Assembly (NCBI GenBank): GCA_003140175.1
Contig: PLJD01000068.1
Span: forward strand, 579 to 47,415
DNA from: Actinomycetota bacterium
Lineage (GTDB): Bacteria > Actinomycetota > Acidimicrobiia > IMCC26256 > PALSA-555
Length of the DNA stretch: 46,837 nucleotides
Direction: 5' to 3'
In this document: one piece after another, positions 1 to 8,907 of the stretch
How the letters are laid out: every line of letters starts with the position of its first letter
Numbering within the stretch: the stretch's first letter is position 1
The notes under the pieces: generated by a model
Told to the model about the DNA's origin: nothing
The model's input: only the letters and a program-made list of their open reading frames with translations
Databases searched by the model: none
Position numbers and translations under genes: made by a program

Positions 1-379
1 CGTCGGCCGCCGCGGGCCACCGATGCTCGGGCGCGAGCCGGTAGTCGACCGAGACGACGACCGCGTCGATCGCGTTGACCAGCCGTCGACACGCCCCGTC
101 GTGGCTGTCGAGATCGCAGATCACGAACCCGCCGCCGTGGAAGTACACGATCCCGGGATAGGGGCCCTCGGTCGCCGGCCGGTAGACCCGCACCGGGATG
201 TCGCCCTCGGGGCCCGGGATCGAGCGGTCCTCGACCCCGCCCACCGGCTCCACTTCTCCCGCCTGAGGCATCTGCTTGGCGATCTGGCGGGCCTCGGCCG
301 CCGAGCTCACGGTGTTCACCCGAGGGAAGTGCTGATCGAGGATCTCGATCATTGCGGCAGCAGCAGGATCGATCGGCAT
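1..379 (-). CDS. Alpha/beta hydrolase, HSL/esterase type (3' part beyond window)
   Basis: The gene starts with ATG at 379 and runs off the left edge, leaving the first 126 residues. An HGGGF oxyanion-hole motif lies at residues 81-85, followed by VDYRLAPEHRWP near residues 111-122. Both are hallmarks of the hormone-sensitive-lipase group of serine esterases. The nucleophile Ser and the catalytic Asp/His would lie in the missing part. The N-terminal helix region (residues 1-45) is a typical cap segment. There is no signal peptide, so it is probably a cytosolic carboxylesterase acting on short or medium acyl esters; the substrate cannot be read from the sequence. It is divergent from the acyl-CoA ligase that starts 80 bases away. 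Confidence 0.88.
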   Translation of the reverse strand, partial: MPIDPAAAAMIEILDQHFPRVNTVSSAAEARQIAKQMPQAGEVEPVGGVEDRSIPGPEGDIPVRVYRPATEGPYPGIVYFHGGGFVICDLDSHDGACRRLVNAIDAVVVSVDYRLAPEHRWPAAAD

Positions 380-459
380 CGCTGCGGGAGATTAGTGGGG
401 CCTGACGGCCCGTCAGCCCGGGAATAGCCTCCGGTCCGACTGAGCCAGCAGGAGGCATC

Positions 460-2055
460 GTGCGCGCGGACCAACGATGGGTCAGCATCCCAGGGCTGGT
501 GCGTGCCCGCGCCGAGGACTTCACCGACCAGGAGGCGCTCGTCGACGAGGGCGGCGCGCTGCGCCTGTCCTTCCGTGAACTCTCGACCCTGATGCTGCGC
601 TCGACCCGAGCGGCCATCGCCGCCGGGCTCGAGCCCGGGGAGCGGGCCTCGGTGTGGGCGCCGAACCTGCACGAATGGATCGCCGCCGCGCTCGGCGTCC
701 TCGGCGCCGGCGGCGTACTCGTGCCGCTGAACACCCGGTTCAAGGGAGCCGAGGCCGCCTACGTGCTCGGCAAGGCGCGCGCCCGCATGCTGTTCACGGT
801 GACCGACTTTCTGGAGACCGACTACGTGGCGATGCTGCGGGACTCCGACGCCGACCTGCCGTCCCTCGAGCGGATCGTGGTGCTACGCGGCACCGCGCCC
901 GCCGAGACGGTCGGGTTCGAGGAATACCTGGCGGCGGGGGAGCGCGTCTCCGAAGAGGAGGCCACCGGGCGGCTCGAGGCGATCCGAAGCGACGACCTCT
1001 CCGACATCATCTTCACCTCGGGCACCACGGGCCGACCGAAGGGGGCGATGGTCACCCACGGCCAGTCGCTGCGCGTCTACGAGGCGTGGACGGACGTCAT
1101 CGGGCTACGGGAGGGCGACCGCTACCTCATCGTCAACCCGTTCTTCCACACGTTCGGCTACAAGGCGGGATGGATGTCGTGCATCCTGCGGGGTGCCACG
1201 ATCGTCCCGTTCCAGGTCTTTGACGTTCCGAAGGTGCTCGACGCGGTGCAGCGGGAACGGATCAGTGTGCTGCCCGGACCGCCCACCTTGCTCCAGAGCA
1301 TTCTCGACTTCCAGGACCGAGCCAGCTACGACCTCTCGTCGTTGCGTCTGACCGTGACCGGGGCCGCCGCGGTGCCAGTGAAGCTGATTGAGCGGCTCCG
1401 CGACGAGATGACCTTCGAGACGATCATCACCGGCTACGGGTTGACCGAGACGACGGGGACCGCCGCGATGTGTCGCCACGATGACGACCCCGACACGATC
1501 GCCAATTGGTCGGGACGGGCCATCCCCGACACCGAATTGCGGACGATCGACGACGCGGGCGGTGAGGTCGGTGCCGGCGAACCCGGCGAGGTCGTGGTGC
1601 GCGGCTACCACGTGATGCAGGGTTACTTCGAGGAGCCGGACGAGACGGCCGCCACCATCGACCCCGACGGCTGGCTCCACACCGGCGACATCGGCGTGAT
1701 GGATGACCGCGGCTACGTCCGGATCACCGACCGCAAGAAAGACATGTTCATTGTGGGCGGATTCAACGCCTATCCGGCCGAGATCGAGAACCTGCTGCTG
1801 CACAACGACGAGCTCGCGCAAGCGGCCGTCGTCGGCGTCCCCGACGACCGGATGGGGGAGGTGGGCATGGCGTTCGTGGTGCCTCGCCCCGGCGTGTCCG
1901 TCGACGCTGACGCGGTCATCGGGTGGGCCCGCGTCCACATGGCGAACTACAAGGTGCCCCGATACGTCGAGGTCGTGGACGCGCTGCCGCTGAACGCGAG
2001 CGGCAAGGTCTTGAAGTACGAGCTGCGGGAACGGGGCCGAGCCCGCGTGGGTTAA
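460..2055 (+). CDS. fadD3: FadD3-like acyl-CoA ligase (AMP-forming)
   Basis: This 531-residue ANL-superfamily enzyme activates a carboxylic acid to its CoA thioester through an acyl-adenylate. The P-loop-like TSGTTGRPKG is at residues 186-195. Further on are GYGLTETTG, the hinge region with GWLHTGDIG and ITDRKKDM, and the C-terminal lysine in NASGKVLK. NPFFHTFGYKAG and VLPGPPT are, as I recall them, characteristic of FadD3, which activates the steroid C/D-ring remnant HIP in mycobacteria. The start is GTG, preceded by GGAGG four bases upstream. It converges on the cyclic-nucleotide-binding gene with only 8 bases between the stops. The enzyme class is certain; the steroid substrate is inferred from similarity and context. 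Confidence 0.9.
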   Translation: MRADQRWVSIPGLVRARAEDFTDQEALVDEGGALRLSFRELSTLMLRSTRAAIAAGLEPGERASVWAPNLHEWIAAALGVLGAGGVLVPLNTRFKGAEAAYVLGKARARMLFTVTDFLETDYVAMLRDSDADLPSLERIVVLRGTAPAETVGFEEYLAAGERVSEEEATGRLEAIRSDDLSDIIFTSGTTGRPKGAMVTHGQSLRVYEAWTDVIGLREGDRYLIVNPFFHTFGYKAGWMSCILRGATIVPFQVFDVPKVLDAVQRERISVLPGPPTLLQSILDFQDRASYDLSSLRLTVTGAAAVPVKLIERLRDEMTFETIITGYGLTETTGTAAMCRHDDDPDTIANWSGRAIPDTELRTIDDAGGEVGAGEPGEVVVRGYHVMQGYFEEPDETAATIDPDGWLHTGDIGVMDDRGYVRITDRKKDMFIVGGFNAYPAEIENLLLHNDELAQAAVVGVPDDRMGEVGMAFVVPRPGVSVDADAVIGWARVHMANYKVPRYVEVVDALPLNASGKVLKYELRERGRARVG

Positions 2056-2063
2056 GGCAGGGC

Positions 2064-2486
2064 TTACGTATCGGCGTCCGCGTCGAGCTCACTGAGCCGT
2101 TGCGCCATCGTGCTCATGATCTCTTCGGACAGCTCGGGGGCGTCGGCGAGCAGGGAGCGGAACTCGCGACGGCCGATGACTTCGATGACGACCGGCGTCT
2201 TGGCCACGACGGTCGCGGTGCGGGGGCGGTTGTCGAGGAGCGCGATCTCTCCGACGTAGCTGCCGGGCCCGCGGCTGGCGACCACCCGATCACCCTTGCG
2301 GATCTCGATCTCACCTTCCAACACGACGATGAACTCGTAGCCGGTCTGGCCCTCTTTGGTGAGGACGGCGCCGGCCGGCTCGTTGAGGCGGGTGGCGACG
2401 CTCGACACTTCGCGGAGTTGCTTCTTGGAGAGCCCTTGGAAGAGGGGGACCGTCTGCAGCCACTCTTCGGTCTTGCCGTGGTCCAT
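2064..2486 (-). CDS. Stand-alone cyclic nucleotide-binding domain protein
   Basis: This 140-residue protein consists of one cNMP-binding beta-roll. The phosphate-binding cassette is visible as VGEIALLDNRPRTATVV in the middle of the protein, with the conserved Glu and Arg that contact the cyclic nucleotide. There is no DNA-binding winged helix, so it is not a CRP-type regulator. It may be a free sensor or a regulatory partner. I chose the ATG at 2486 because the fold begins right after it (MDHGKTEEWL, then PLFQGLSKKQL); a longer reading to 2645 adds only low-complexity residues. Neighbours are lipid-catabolic, but no functional link can be shown. Confidence 0.85.
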   Translation of the reverse strand: MDHGKTEEWLQTVPLFQGLSKKQLREVSSVATRLNEPAGAVLTKEGQTGYEFIVVLEGEIEIRKGDRVVASRGPGSYVGEIALLDNRPRTATVVAKTPVVIEVIGRREFRSLLADAPELSEEIMSTMAQRLSELDADADT

Positions 2487-2648
2487 CCCACACGCTCCCG
2501 TCGTCGGCGCCGGAGCGCCGGCCTCGGCCCGGCTCGCCCTGCCGGGGCTCAGTCTAGGTTTGGGTGCGTTCTCGTGCCGTTGATGTGGGACGCTGCCCGA
2601 CGAGGCCGGGCCGCCGCGGGTTGCGCGCGACGCCGCGCCGCGCAAAAC

Positions 2649-2662
2649 TAGAACCTGTTCTC
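2649..2662. promoter_or_regulatory. KstR-like operator upstream of amidohydrolase
   Basis: TAGAACCTGTTCTC matches seven of the eight fixed positions of the mycobacterial KstR consensus TnnAACnnGTTnnA; only the final A is C. The AGAAC/GTTCT arms are perfect over 5 bp with a 2-bp centre. It ends 12 bases before the ATG at 2675 and just before the GGAGGG ribosome-binding site, a good position for repression. Related sites lie at 18208, 31893, 40776 and 42174. Confidence 0.6.
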
Positions 2663-2674
2663 GTGGAGGGTCCC

Positions 2675-4405
2675 ATGCTGGATGTGCTGATCACCGGGGC
2701 CACGCTGCTGGACGGTTCGGGCCGGCCAGGCCGCCGAGCCGACGTCGGAGTGCGCGACGGCCGGATCGCCGTGGTTGGCGACGTCGAGGAGCCGGCCGCC
2801 GAGACGATCGACGCCGACGGTCTCGTGGTCACGCCCGGGTTTGTCGACCCGCACACTCACTACGACGCGCAACTCTTCTGGGACCCGACCGCCGCCGCCT
2901 CGAGTCTGCATGGCGTCACGACCGTCATGGCGGGCAACTGCGGGTTCACGCTCGCGCCGCTGGCTGAGCGCGACGCCGACTACACGCGCCAGATGATGGC
3001 CAAGGTGGAGGGGATGCCGCTCCCCGCGCTCGAGCGCGGGGTCCCCTGGAACTGGTCCTCGTTTGCGGAGTATCTGGGCCGCCTCGAAGGCCAGGTCGGC
3101 ATCAACGTCGGGTTCCTCGTCGGCCACTGTGCGGTGCGACGAAACGTGATGGGCGCCGACGCCGTTGGGAACGAGGCCACCGACGACCAGGTCGCGGCCA
3201 TGGTCGGGCTGCTCCACGAATGTCTCGAGGCGGGTGGGATGGGATTCTCCACCACCCTGTCGTTCACCCACTCCGATGGAGACGGCGAACCCGTCGCGTC
3301 CCGGTGGGCGAGTCGCGACGAGGTGCTGGCCCTGTGCGCGACGACCCGTGACCACGAGGGCACCACACTCGAGTACGTCACCGATGGCTGCCTGCGGGGC
3401 TTTCGACCTGACGAGGTCGAGCTGATGGCCGCGATGACGCTCGCGGCCCGCCGCACGTTGAACTGGAACGTCTTGACCGTCGACGCCCACGAGCCCGAGC
3501 GCTATCGGTCACAGCTGGCGGCCAACGAGCACGCCGCGGCCGCGGGGGGACGCTCCATCGCCTTGACCATGCCGGTGCTCGTCGAGATGAACATGAGCTT
3601 CAAGAACTATTGCGCCCTCTTCATGCTGCCCGACTGGGCGGCGGTGATGAACCTGCCCATCCCCGAGCGGATGGAGAAACTGCGCGACCCCCAGGTCCGC
3701 CAGCACCTCAACGAGCGGGGCCGCTCGCGGGACGCGGGCGTCTTCGCCCGGCTCACGAGCTGGGGGCGCTACAAGATCGGCGACACGTACTCCGCCGCCA
3801 ACGAGGGCCTCAAGGGTCAGGCCGTCGCCGACATCGCCCGGGCTCGGGGCCAGGACCCGTTCGACACGCTGCTGGACGTGGTGCTCGAGGACGACCTGGC
3901 CACGGTGCTCTGGCCGCTGCCGACCGACGACGACGGCGGCTCCTGGGAGCTGCGACGCGAGGCCTGGGCCCGCGACGACGTGTTGCTCGGCGGTTCGGAT
4001 GCCGGCGCGCACCTCGACCGCATGTGCGGCGCGCCTTACACCACGCAGTTCCTCGCCGACTGCCTCCGGGGACGCCAGCTCGTCCCGGTCGAGCGGGCCG
4101 TCCAGCTCATCACCTCGCTGCCGGCGGCGATGTTCGGGCTGCGCGACCGGGGCCGAGTCCAGGAGGGCTACCACGCCGACCTGGTGCTGCTCGACGCGTC
4201 GACTGTGGGCGCCCGGGACGCGTCACTCGTCGAGGATCTGCCGGGCGGCTCCGGGCGGCTCTTCGCGGGGTCGGTTGGGATCGAGCGCGTGCTCGTGAAC
4301 GGGCGCAGCATCGTCGTCGACGGCAAGGCGAAGGGTGACACTCCCGGCTCGGTGCTTCGCTCGGGACGCGACACCGCCACCGTGCCGGTGCCCGCCGGCC
4401 CGTGA
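2675..4405 (+). CDS. N-acyl-D-amino-acid deacylase / D-aminoacylase-like amidohydrolase (paralog 1)
   Basis: This 576-residue amidohydrolase belongs to the D-aminoacylase group. The metal motif HTHYDAQ has His at residues 60 and 62, GNCGFT follows near residue 90, and SDAGAHLD near residue 445 carries the late metal/catalytic Asp. The family hydrolyses N-acyl-D-amino acids or related amides; the real substrate here is unknown. The ATG at 2675 is preceded by GGAGGG (2665-2670), and the protein begins directly with the beta-sandwich strand (MLDVLITGA). A second copy lies at 11929-13647 with the same register for the first motif. A KstR-like operator sits directly upstream, which suggests co-regulation with lipid or sterol catabolism, an unusual placement for this family. 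Confidence 0.88.
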   Translation: MLDVLITGATLLDGSGRPGRRADVGVRDGRIAVVGDVEEPAAETIDADGLVVTPGFVDPHTHYDAQLFWDPTAAASSLHGVTTVMAGNCGFTLAPLAERDADYTRQMMAKVEGMPLPALERGVPWNWSSFAEYLGRLEGQVGINVGFLVGHCAVRRNVMGADAVGNEATDDQVAAMVGLLHECLEAGGMGFSTTLSFTHSDGDGEPVASRWASRDEVLALCATTRDHEGTTLEYVTDGCLRGFRPDEVELMAAMTLAARRTLNWNVLTVDAHEPERYRSQLAANEHAAAAGGRSIALTMPVLVEMNMSFKNYCALFMLPDWAAVMNLPIPERMEKLRDPQVRQHLNERGRSRDAGVFARLTSWGRYKIGDTYSAANEGLKGQAVADIARARGQDPFDTLLDVVLEDDLATVLWPLPTDDDGGSWELRREAWARDDVLLGGSDAGAHLDRMCGAPYTTQFLADCLRGRQLVPVERAVQLITSLPAAMFGLRDRGRVQEGYHADLVLLDASTVGARDASLVEDLPGGSGRLFAGSVGIERVLVNGRSIVVDGKAKGDTPGSVLRSGRDTATVPVPAGP

Positions 4406-4498
4406 TCCACGAAACCCGCGCGACCCGCAGGCGCCGAGCGGCACCGACGCCCGGTGGTACCGTCCCCGACGCCTGACGCGCCGAACAGCGGAGAGAGC

Positions 4499-5971
4499 AT
4501 GGCCGCGAATGCGACCAAGGAATATCGCCTCCTGATCGGGGGTGCATGGGAGCCCGGCTCTGCCGGTTCGTACGACGTGATCAACCCCGCGACCGAGGCG
4601 GTCGTCGGCAGCGCGCCGCAGGCCAGCGCGAGCGACGCCGAAGCTGCCGCGCAGGCGGCCCGTGACGCGCTCGCGGGGTGGAAGCGCACCTCACCCGAGA
4701 CGCGCGCCAACCTGCTCTCGGCGTTGGCCCACGAGATCCGCAACCGCAACGACGAGTTGCTGCCGCTGATCATGGCCGAGACCGGCGCCACCCTGAAGGT
4801 CGGCTCGGCCCTCCAGGTGCCCCAGGCCGTGGCCCGCTTCGAGCGCTACGCGCGCGGCGCCAACCAGGACCTGTCGATCCCGCTCCCGCCCTCGGTGATG
4901 CCGTCCACGCCGCTCGCCGCCGGCGGCCTCATCGGAGGCCTCGGGCTCCGACAGCCAGTCGGGGTCGTGGCCTGCATCTCGCCGTACAACTTTCCGCTCG
5001 TGAACATGGCCGGCAAGGTAGGGCCGGCCCTCGCGACCGGGAACACGATCGTGATGAAGCCCGCACCCCAGGATCCGCTGGCCATCATCGAGTTCGCCGA
5101 TATGTGCCGGCAGGTCGGCTTCCCGCCCGGCGTGGTGAACGTCGTGACCGGCTCCTCCCCCGAGCTCGGGGAGGCACTCGTCAACTCGAAGAACGTCGAC
5201 ATGATCTCGTTCACCGGCTCGACGGCGGTCGGGGCCCGCATCTTCGAGGCGGGCGGCAAGACGATGAAGCGGCTCCTCCTGGAACTGGGCGGGAAGGGCG
5301 CCTGCATCGTGTGCGAAGACGCCGATCTCGCCAAGGCGGTTACTGCGCTCGTCAGCGTCTGGGGGTTCCACTCGGGTCAGATCTGCACCGCGCCCACCCG
5401 GGCCATCGTGCACCGCAGCGCCTATGACAAGCTCGTCGCCGGGCTGCAGGCGGCGGCACCCAACCTCGTCGTCGGCCCCCCGGAAGCTGCCGACACCGTC
5501 GTCGGCCCGCTCATCTCCGGCCAGCATCGAGACCGCGTCGAGCAGTACATCGAGACCGGCCAGCAAGAGGGCGGCTCGCTCCTCATCGACGGTCGGCGAC
5601 CCGCCAACATGGACCAGGGCTACTACGTGGGCCCCACCCTCCTGACCGACTGCACCAACGACATGACGGTCGTGCGAGAAGAGATCTTCGGTCCAGTCAT
5701 CGTGCTGGTGCCCTTCGACGACGAGGACGACGCCATCGCCATCGCCAACGACTCCGACTACGGCCTCTACGACTATGTGTTCTCCGAGGACACGGAGCGA
5801 GCCTTCGCGATCGCCCAGCAGCTCGAGGCCGGCCACGTCGGGATCAACACCGCGCAACGCAACCATGAAGCGCCGTTCGGCGGGTTCAAGATGAGCGGCG
5901 TCGGACGTGACGGCGGAGACTTCGGCCTGTACGCCTACACCGAGATCCAAAGCGTGATCTGGCCCGGCTGA
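4499..5971 (+). CDS. NAD(P)-dependent aldehyde dehydrogenase
   Basis: This 490-residue protein has full family length. It oxidises an aldehyde to the acid. Visible are SPYNFP (Asn 164, oxyanion hole), the cofactor-fold FTGSTAVG (238-245), the general base Glu 262 in LELGGK, and the nucleophile Cys 296 in GQICTAPT. EEIFGPV, a late family motif, is also present. ATG at 4499 follows GGAG with a 5-base spacer, and a TACCGT hexamer at 4458-4463 may be the -10 element. The gene is followed 25 bases later by a zinc alcohol dehydrogenase, so the two could carry an alcohol through aldehyde to acid. The substrate cannot be determined. Confidence 0.93.
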   Translation: MAANATKEYRLLIGGAWEPGSAGSYDVINPATEAVVGSAPQASASDAEAAAQAARDALAGWKRTSPETRANLLSALAHEIRNRNDELLPLIMAETGATLKVGSALQVPQAVARFERYARGANQDLSIPLPPSVMPSTPLAAGGLIGGLGLRQPVGVVACISPYNFPLVNMAGKVGPALATGNTIVMKPAPQDPLAIIEFADMCRQVGFPPGVVNVVTGSSPELGEALVNSKNVDMISFTGSTAVGARIFEAGGKTMKRLLLELGGKGACIVCEDADLAKAVTALVSVWGFHSGQICTAPTRAIVHRSAYDKLVAGLQAAAPNLVVGPPEAADTVVGPLISGQHRDRVEQYIETGQQEGGSLLIDGRRPANMDQGYYVGPTLLTDCTNDMTVVREEIFGPVIVLVPFDDEDDAIAIANDSDYGLYDYVFSEDTERAFAIAQQLEAGHVGINTAQRNHEAPFGGFKMSGVGRDGGDFGLYAYTEIQSVIWPG

Positions 5972-5996
5972 ACCGGGCCAGATAGGAAGGACCCGC

Positions 5997-7112
5997 ATGA
6001 AGGGCCTCGTCTACGACGGGAGCAAAGCCGCGATCCGCGACGACGTCGAGGTCCGTGCCCCGGGTCCGACCGAGGTCAAGGTTCGGATCGTCTCGGCCGG
6101 ACTGTGCCACAGCGATCTCAGCGTCCTCGACGGCACCATCCCATGGCCCGCCCCCGCCGTGCTCGGTCACGAGGGGGCGGGGGTCGTCGCCGAGGTGGGT
6201 GAGGCCGTCCAGCATGTCGCGCCGGGAGATCACGTCGTGTTGCACACGCTCGCCTACTGCGGTGCCTGCAAGTGGTGCAACATCGGTCGGCCGGCGTGGT
6301 GCCGCAAGAGCATCGCCAACGCTAGCCAGCCGTTCACCGTCGCCGGCGAGCCGGCGTGGAACTTCGCCGCGGCGTCGTTCTTCACCGAGTACACGGTCGT
6401 GCGCGGCATCCAGTGCGTCAAGATCGATCCCGCCATCGACCTGTCGGTGGCCTGTCTCATCGGCTGTGGAGTCCTGACCGGGATCGGGTCGGTGTGGAAC
6501 CGCACCAACCTCGGTCAGGGCGACACGTGCGCGGTCTTCGGAGTCGGCGGTGTCGGGCTGAACGTCATCCAGGCGGCGAAGGTGCGGGGCGCCCGGCGGA
6601 TCTTCGCCATCGACACCATCGCCGACAAGGAGCCCGCCGCCCGCTCGTTCGGGGCGACCGACTTCATCCTGGCCGGGCCGGGGGTCGACGTCGTCCAGCG
6701 CATCCGCGCGGAGCTGCCGACGGAGATCGAGAACGTCGTCGGCTCGTTCGGTGAGGGAGGGGTCGACTACGCCTTCGACTGCGTCGGCCACCCCGACATC
6801 TTGAACTCGGCCCTCGAGATGCTCGACTGGGGTGGGACCGCGGTCGCGGTCGGAGTTCCCGCACCCACCGCCACCGTCCCGGCCCGCGTCACGAACTTCA
6901 CGCACGTCGAGCGGACGCTGACCGGCTCGCGAGCCGGATCGCACCGCCCCCACTGGGACATCCCCCTGATCGTCGACGCCTACCGGCGTGGACTCATCAA
7001 GCTCGACGAGCTCGTCAGCGCCCGGTACCCGCTCGAGGACTGGGAGACCGCCGTCCACGACCTCCACGACGGCAAGCTCGCCCGCGGTGTCCTCACCGTC
7101 TCGGCGGCGTGA
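5997..7112 (+). CDS. Zinc-dependent alcohol dehydrogenase (MDR family)
   Basis: This 371-residue medium-chain dehydrogenase has both zinc sites. Catalytic ligands are Cys 37 (GLCHSD) and GHE at residues 57-59, with a later Cys. The structural zinc cysteines are 88, 91, 94 and 102 in the CGACKWC segment. The Rossmann motif GVGGVGLNVIQ lies near residue 180. It oxidises a primary or secondary alcohol with NAD, and it resembles class III/NDMA-type actinobacterial enzymes. AGGAAGG stands about 6 bases before the ATG. It follows the aldehyde dehydrogenase in the same direction and is followed by a cyclase-family gene, which suggests a single catabolic transcript. Confidence 0.92.
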   Translation: MKGLVYDGSKAAIRDDVEVRAPGPTEVKVRIVSAGLCHSDLSVLDGTIPWPAPAVLGHEGAGVVAEVGEAVQHVAPGDHVVLHTLAYCGACKWCNIGRPAWCRKSIANASQPFTVAGEPAWNFAAASFFTEYTVVRGIQCVKIDPAIDLSVACLIGCGVLTGIGSVWNRTNLGQGDTCAVFGVGGVGLNVIQAAKVRGARRIFAIDTIADKEPAARSFGATDFILAGPGVDVVQRIRAELPTEIENVVGSFGEGGVDYAFDCVGHPDILNSALEMLDWGGTAVAVGVPAPTATVPARVTNFTHVERTLTGSRAGSHRPHWDIPLIVDAYRRGLIKLDELVSARYPLEDWETAVHDLHDGKLARGVLTVSAA

Positions 7113-7175
7113 CCGGCCTGCGGCACATGCCCGGGCGCCGCGTCGACGTCGGTAGTTTCGAGAAAGAAGGCTGAG

Positions 7176-8102
7176 ATGGCGTTGCCACCCGAGGTCAAGG
7201 AGCTCGCCGCCCGTGTCCGCAACTGGGGCCGCTGGGGCGACGACGACGAGATCGGCACGCTGAACCTGATCACCGACGACGTCGTCAAGGCGGCCGCGGC
7301 GGAGATCGCCACCGGTCGGCGTCTCTCGCTCGGACTCCCGCTCGACGACCAGGGCCCCCAGACCGGGGCGATCCCCGGGCGGGACAACCCCACCCACGAG
7401 ATGATCATGGTCGACATGCCCCTGACCGGGGACCCGGCGAACTTCACGACCAGCGACGACAAGGTCGCGCTGGCCCTGCAGGCGGCCACGCACTGGGACG
7501 CCCTCGCGCACGTCAGCTACGAAGGCAAGCTCTACAACGGTGTCCCGTCGAGCGTGATCACCGAGTCCGGCGCCGAGCACATGGGCATCGACAAGATCCG
7601 CACCCTCGTGGGTCGCGGCGTGCTCCTCGACGTGGCCGCGGCGAAGGGCGTCGACTCCCTCGAGGGCGGATATGCGCTCACCGGTGAGGACCTCGACGCC
7701 GCGTGCGAGTTCGGCAAGGTCGCGGTGCGCGCCGGCGACGTCGTCCTGATCCGCACCGGTCAGATGCGCTGGTTCCTCGCCGGGGACCGCGCGCGGTACG
7801 GGACGCCGGCCGCCGGCCCGTCGTTGCAGACGGTCGAGTGGTTCCATCGACATGACGTCGCGGCGGTCGCCACCGACAACCTCACCTTCGAGGTGTATCC
7901 GTCCGAGCGCGAGGACGCGGTGCTGCCCGTCCATCTCCTGCACCTGGTCGACATGGGTATGACGCAGGGTCAGAACTGGTACCTCGAGGATCTCTCCGGG
8001 GACTGCGCCGGAGACGGCCGCTACTCGTTCTTCCTCGACGCGTCGCCGCTGCCCTTCACGCACGCGGTGGGCAGTCCTCTCAATCCTGTCGTCGTCAAGT
8101 AG
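7176..8102 (+). CDS. Cyclase family protein (kynurenine-formamidase-like metal hydrolase)
   Basis: This 308-residue protein has the cyclase-family metal motif as HWDALAH in its first half (near residue 109), the usual HxDxxxH. Such enzymes hydrolyse or cyclise amide, lactone or ring substrates with Mn or Zn. The N-terminal region NWGRWGDDDEIGTLNL is typical of the actinobacterial subgroup found beside degradation genes. The ATG at 7176 is preceded by an AGAAAGAAGG purine stretch at 7161-7170. TAGTTT at 7152-7157 could be a -10 element. The next SDR starts 7 bases after its stop, so the two are probably co-transcribed. The substrate is unknown. Confidence 0.87.
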   Translation: MALPPEVKELAARVRNWGRWGDDDEIGTLNLITDDVVKAAAAEIATGRRLSLGLPLDDQGPQTGAIPGRDNPTHEMIMVDMPLTGDPANFTTSDDKVALALQAATHWDALAHVSYEGKLYNGVPSSVITESGAEHMGIDKIRTLVGRGVLLDVAAAKGVDSLEGGYALTGEDLDAACEFGKVAVRAGDVVLIRTGQMRWFLAGDRARYGTPAAGPSLQTVEWFHRHDVAAVATDNLTFEVYPSEREDAVLPVHLLHLVDMGMTQGQNWYLEDLSGDCAGDGRYSFFLDASPLPFTHAVGSPLNPVVVK

Positions 8103-8108
8103 CTCGCG

Positions 8109-8861
8109 GTGGGCCGTTTCGAGGGTCGGGTCGTCGTGGTGACCGGTTCCGCATCGGGGATCGGCAAGGCCACCGCCCGCCGGTTCGGCGACGAAGGCGC
8201 CACGGTCGCGTGCCTGGACGTCAACACGATCGGCGCGGAGGCTGCCGCCGTGGAGATTCACCGGGGCGCCGGCCAGGCCCGCCCGTACCGCTGCGACGTC
8301 AGCGACGCGGAGGAGGTCGAGACCGTGATCGCCCGCGTCGCCGAGGAGCTCGGTCGCCCCGCGGTGTGCTGCAACGTCGCTGGAATCGGGAAGTTCGCCC
8401 GGTCCGAGGAAGAGCCCGTCGAGGAGTTCGAGCACATCCTCCGGGTCAACCTGGTCGGCACCTTCGCCGTTTCGCGCGCGTGCCTGCCCCATCTCCTCGA
8501 GGGCGGCGGCTCCATCGTCAACGTGTCCTCCAGCGCCGGACTCTTCGGACAGCCGTACAACGCCGCCTACTGCGCGTCGAAGGGCGGGGTCTCGCTCATG
8601 ACCCGGGCCATGGCGGTCGAGTTCAGCCGGCGCGGAGTCCGGGTGAACGCGGTCGCGCCGGCCGGGATCGACACGCCGCTCACCAAGCAGTTCGCCTTCG
8701 TCGAAGGCACCGATCTTCGTGAGTACCAGAAGATGTTCCCACCGACCGGCAACATGGCCCAGCCCGAGGAGGTCGCGGCGCTCATCGCCTTCCTCGCCTC
8801 GGACGAAGCGGGCTACATCTCGGGAGCCGTGGTCCCGATCGACATGGGTGTCACCGCGTGA
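8109..8861 (+). CDS. Short-chain dehydrogenase/reductase (SDR)
   Basis: This 250-residue classical SDR has the cofactor motif TGSASGIG at residues 12-19, NVAG at 89-92, the catalytic Ser in NVSSSAG near 141 and YCASK giving Tyr 154 and Lys 158. D37 after the second strand favours NAD over NADP. It should oxidise a hydroxy group or reduce a ketone, perhaps a hydroxyacyl-CoA or steroid alcohol. The start is GTG, 6 bases after the cyclase stop, with no clear ribosome-binding site, so translation may be coupled. The C-terminal IDMGVTA is typical. The substrate cannot be assigned. Confidence 0.92.
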   Translation: MGRFEGRVVVVTGSASGIGKATARRFGDEGATVACLDVNTIGAEAAAVEIHRGAGQARPYRCDVSDAEEVETVIARVAEELGRPAVCCNVAGIGKFARSEEEPVEEFEHILRVNLVGTFAVSRACLPHLLEGGGSIVNVSSSAGLFGQPYNAAYCASKGGVSLMTRAMAVEFSRRGVRVNAVAPAGIDTPLTKQFAFVEGTDLREYQKMFPPTGNMAQPEEVAALIAFLASDEAGYISGAVVPIDMGVTA

Positions 8862-8907
8862 GCTGTGTCGGGCCCGCCTCGAGGTGTCGACCAGATAGCC
8901 TCAGGCC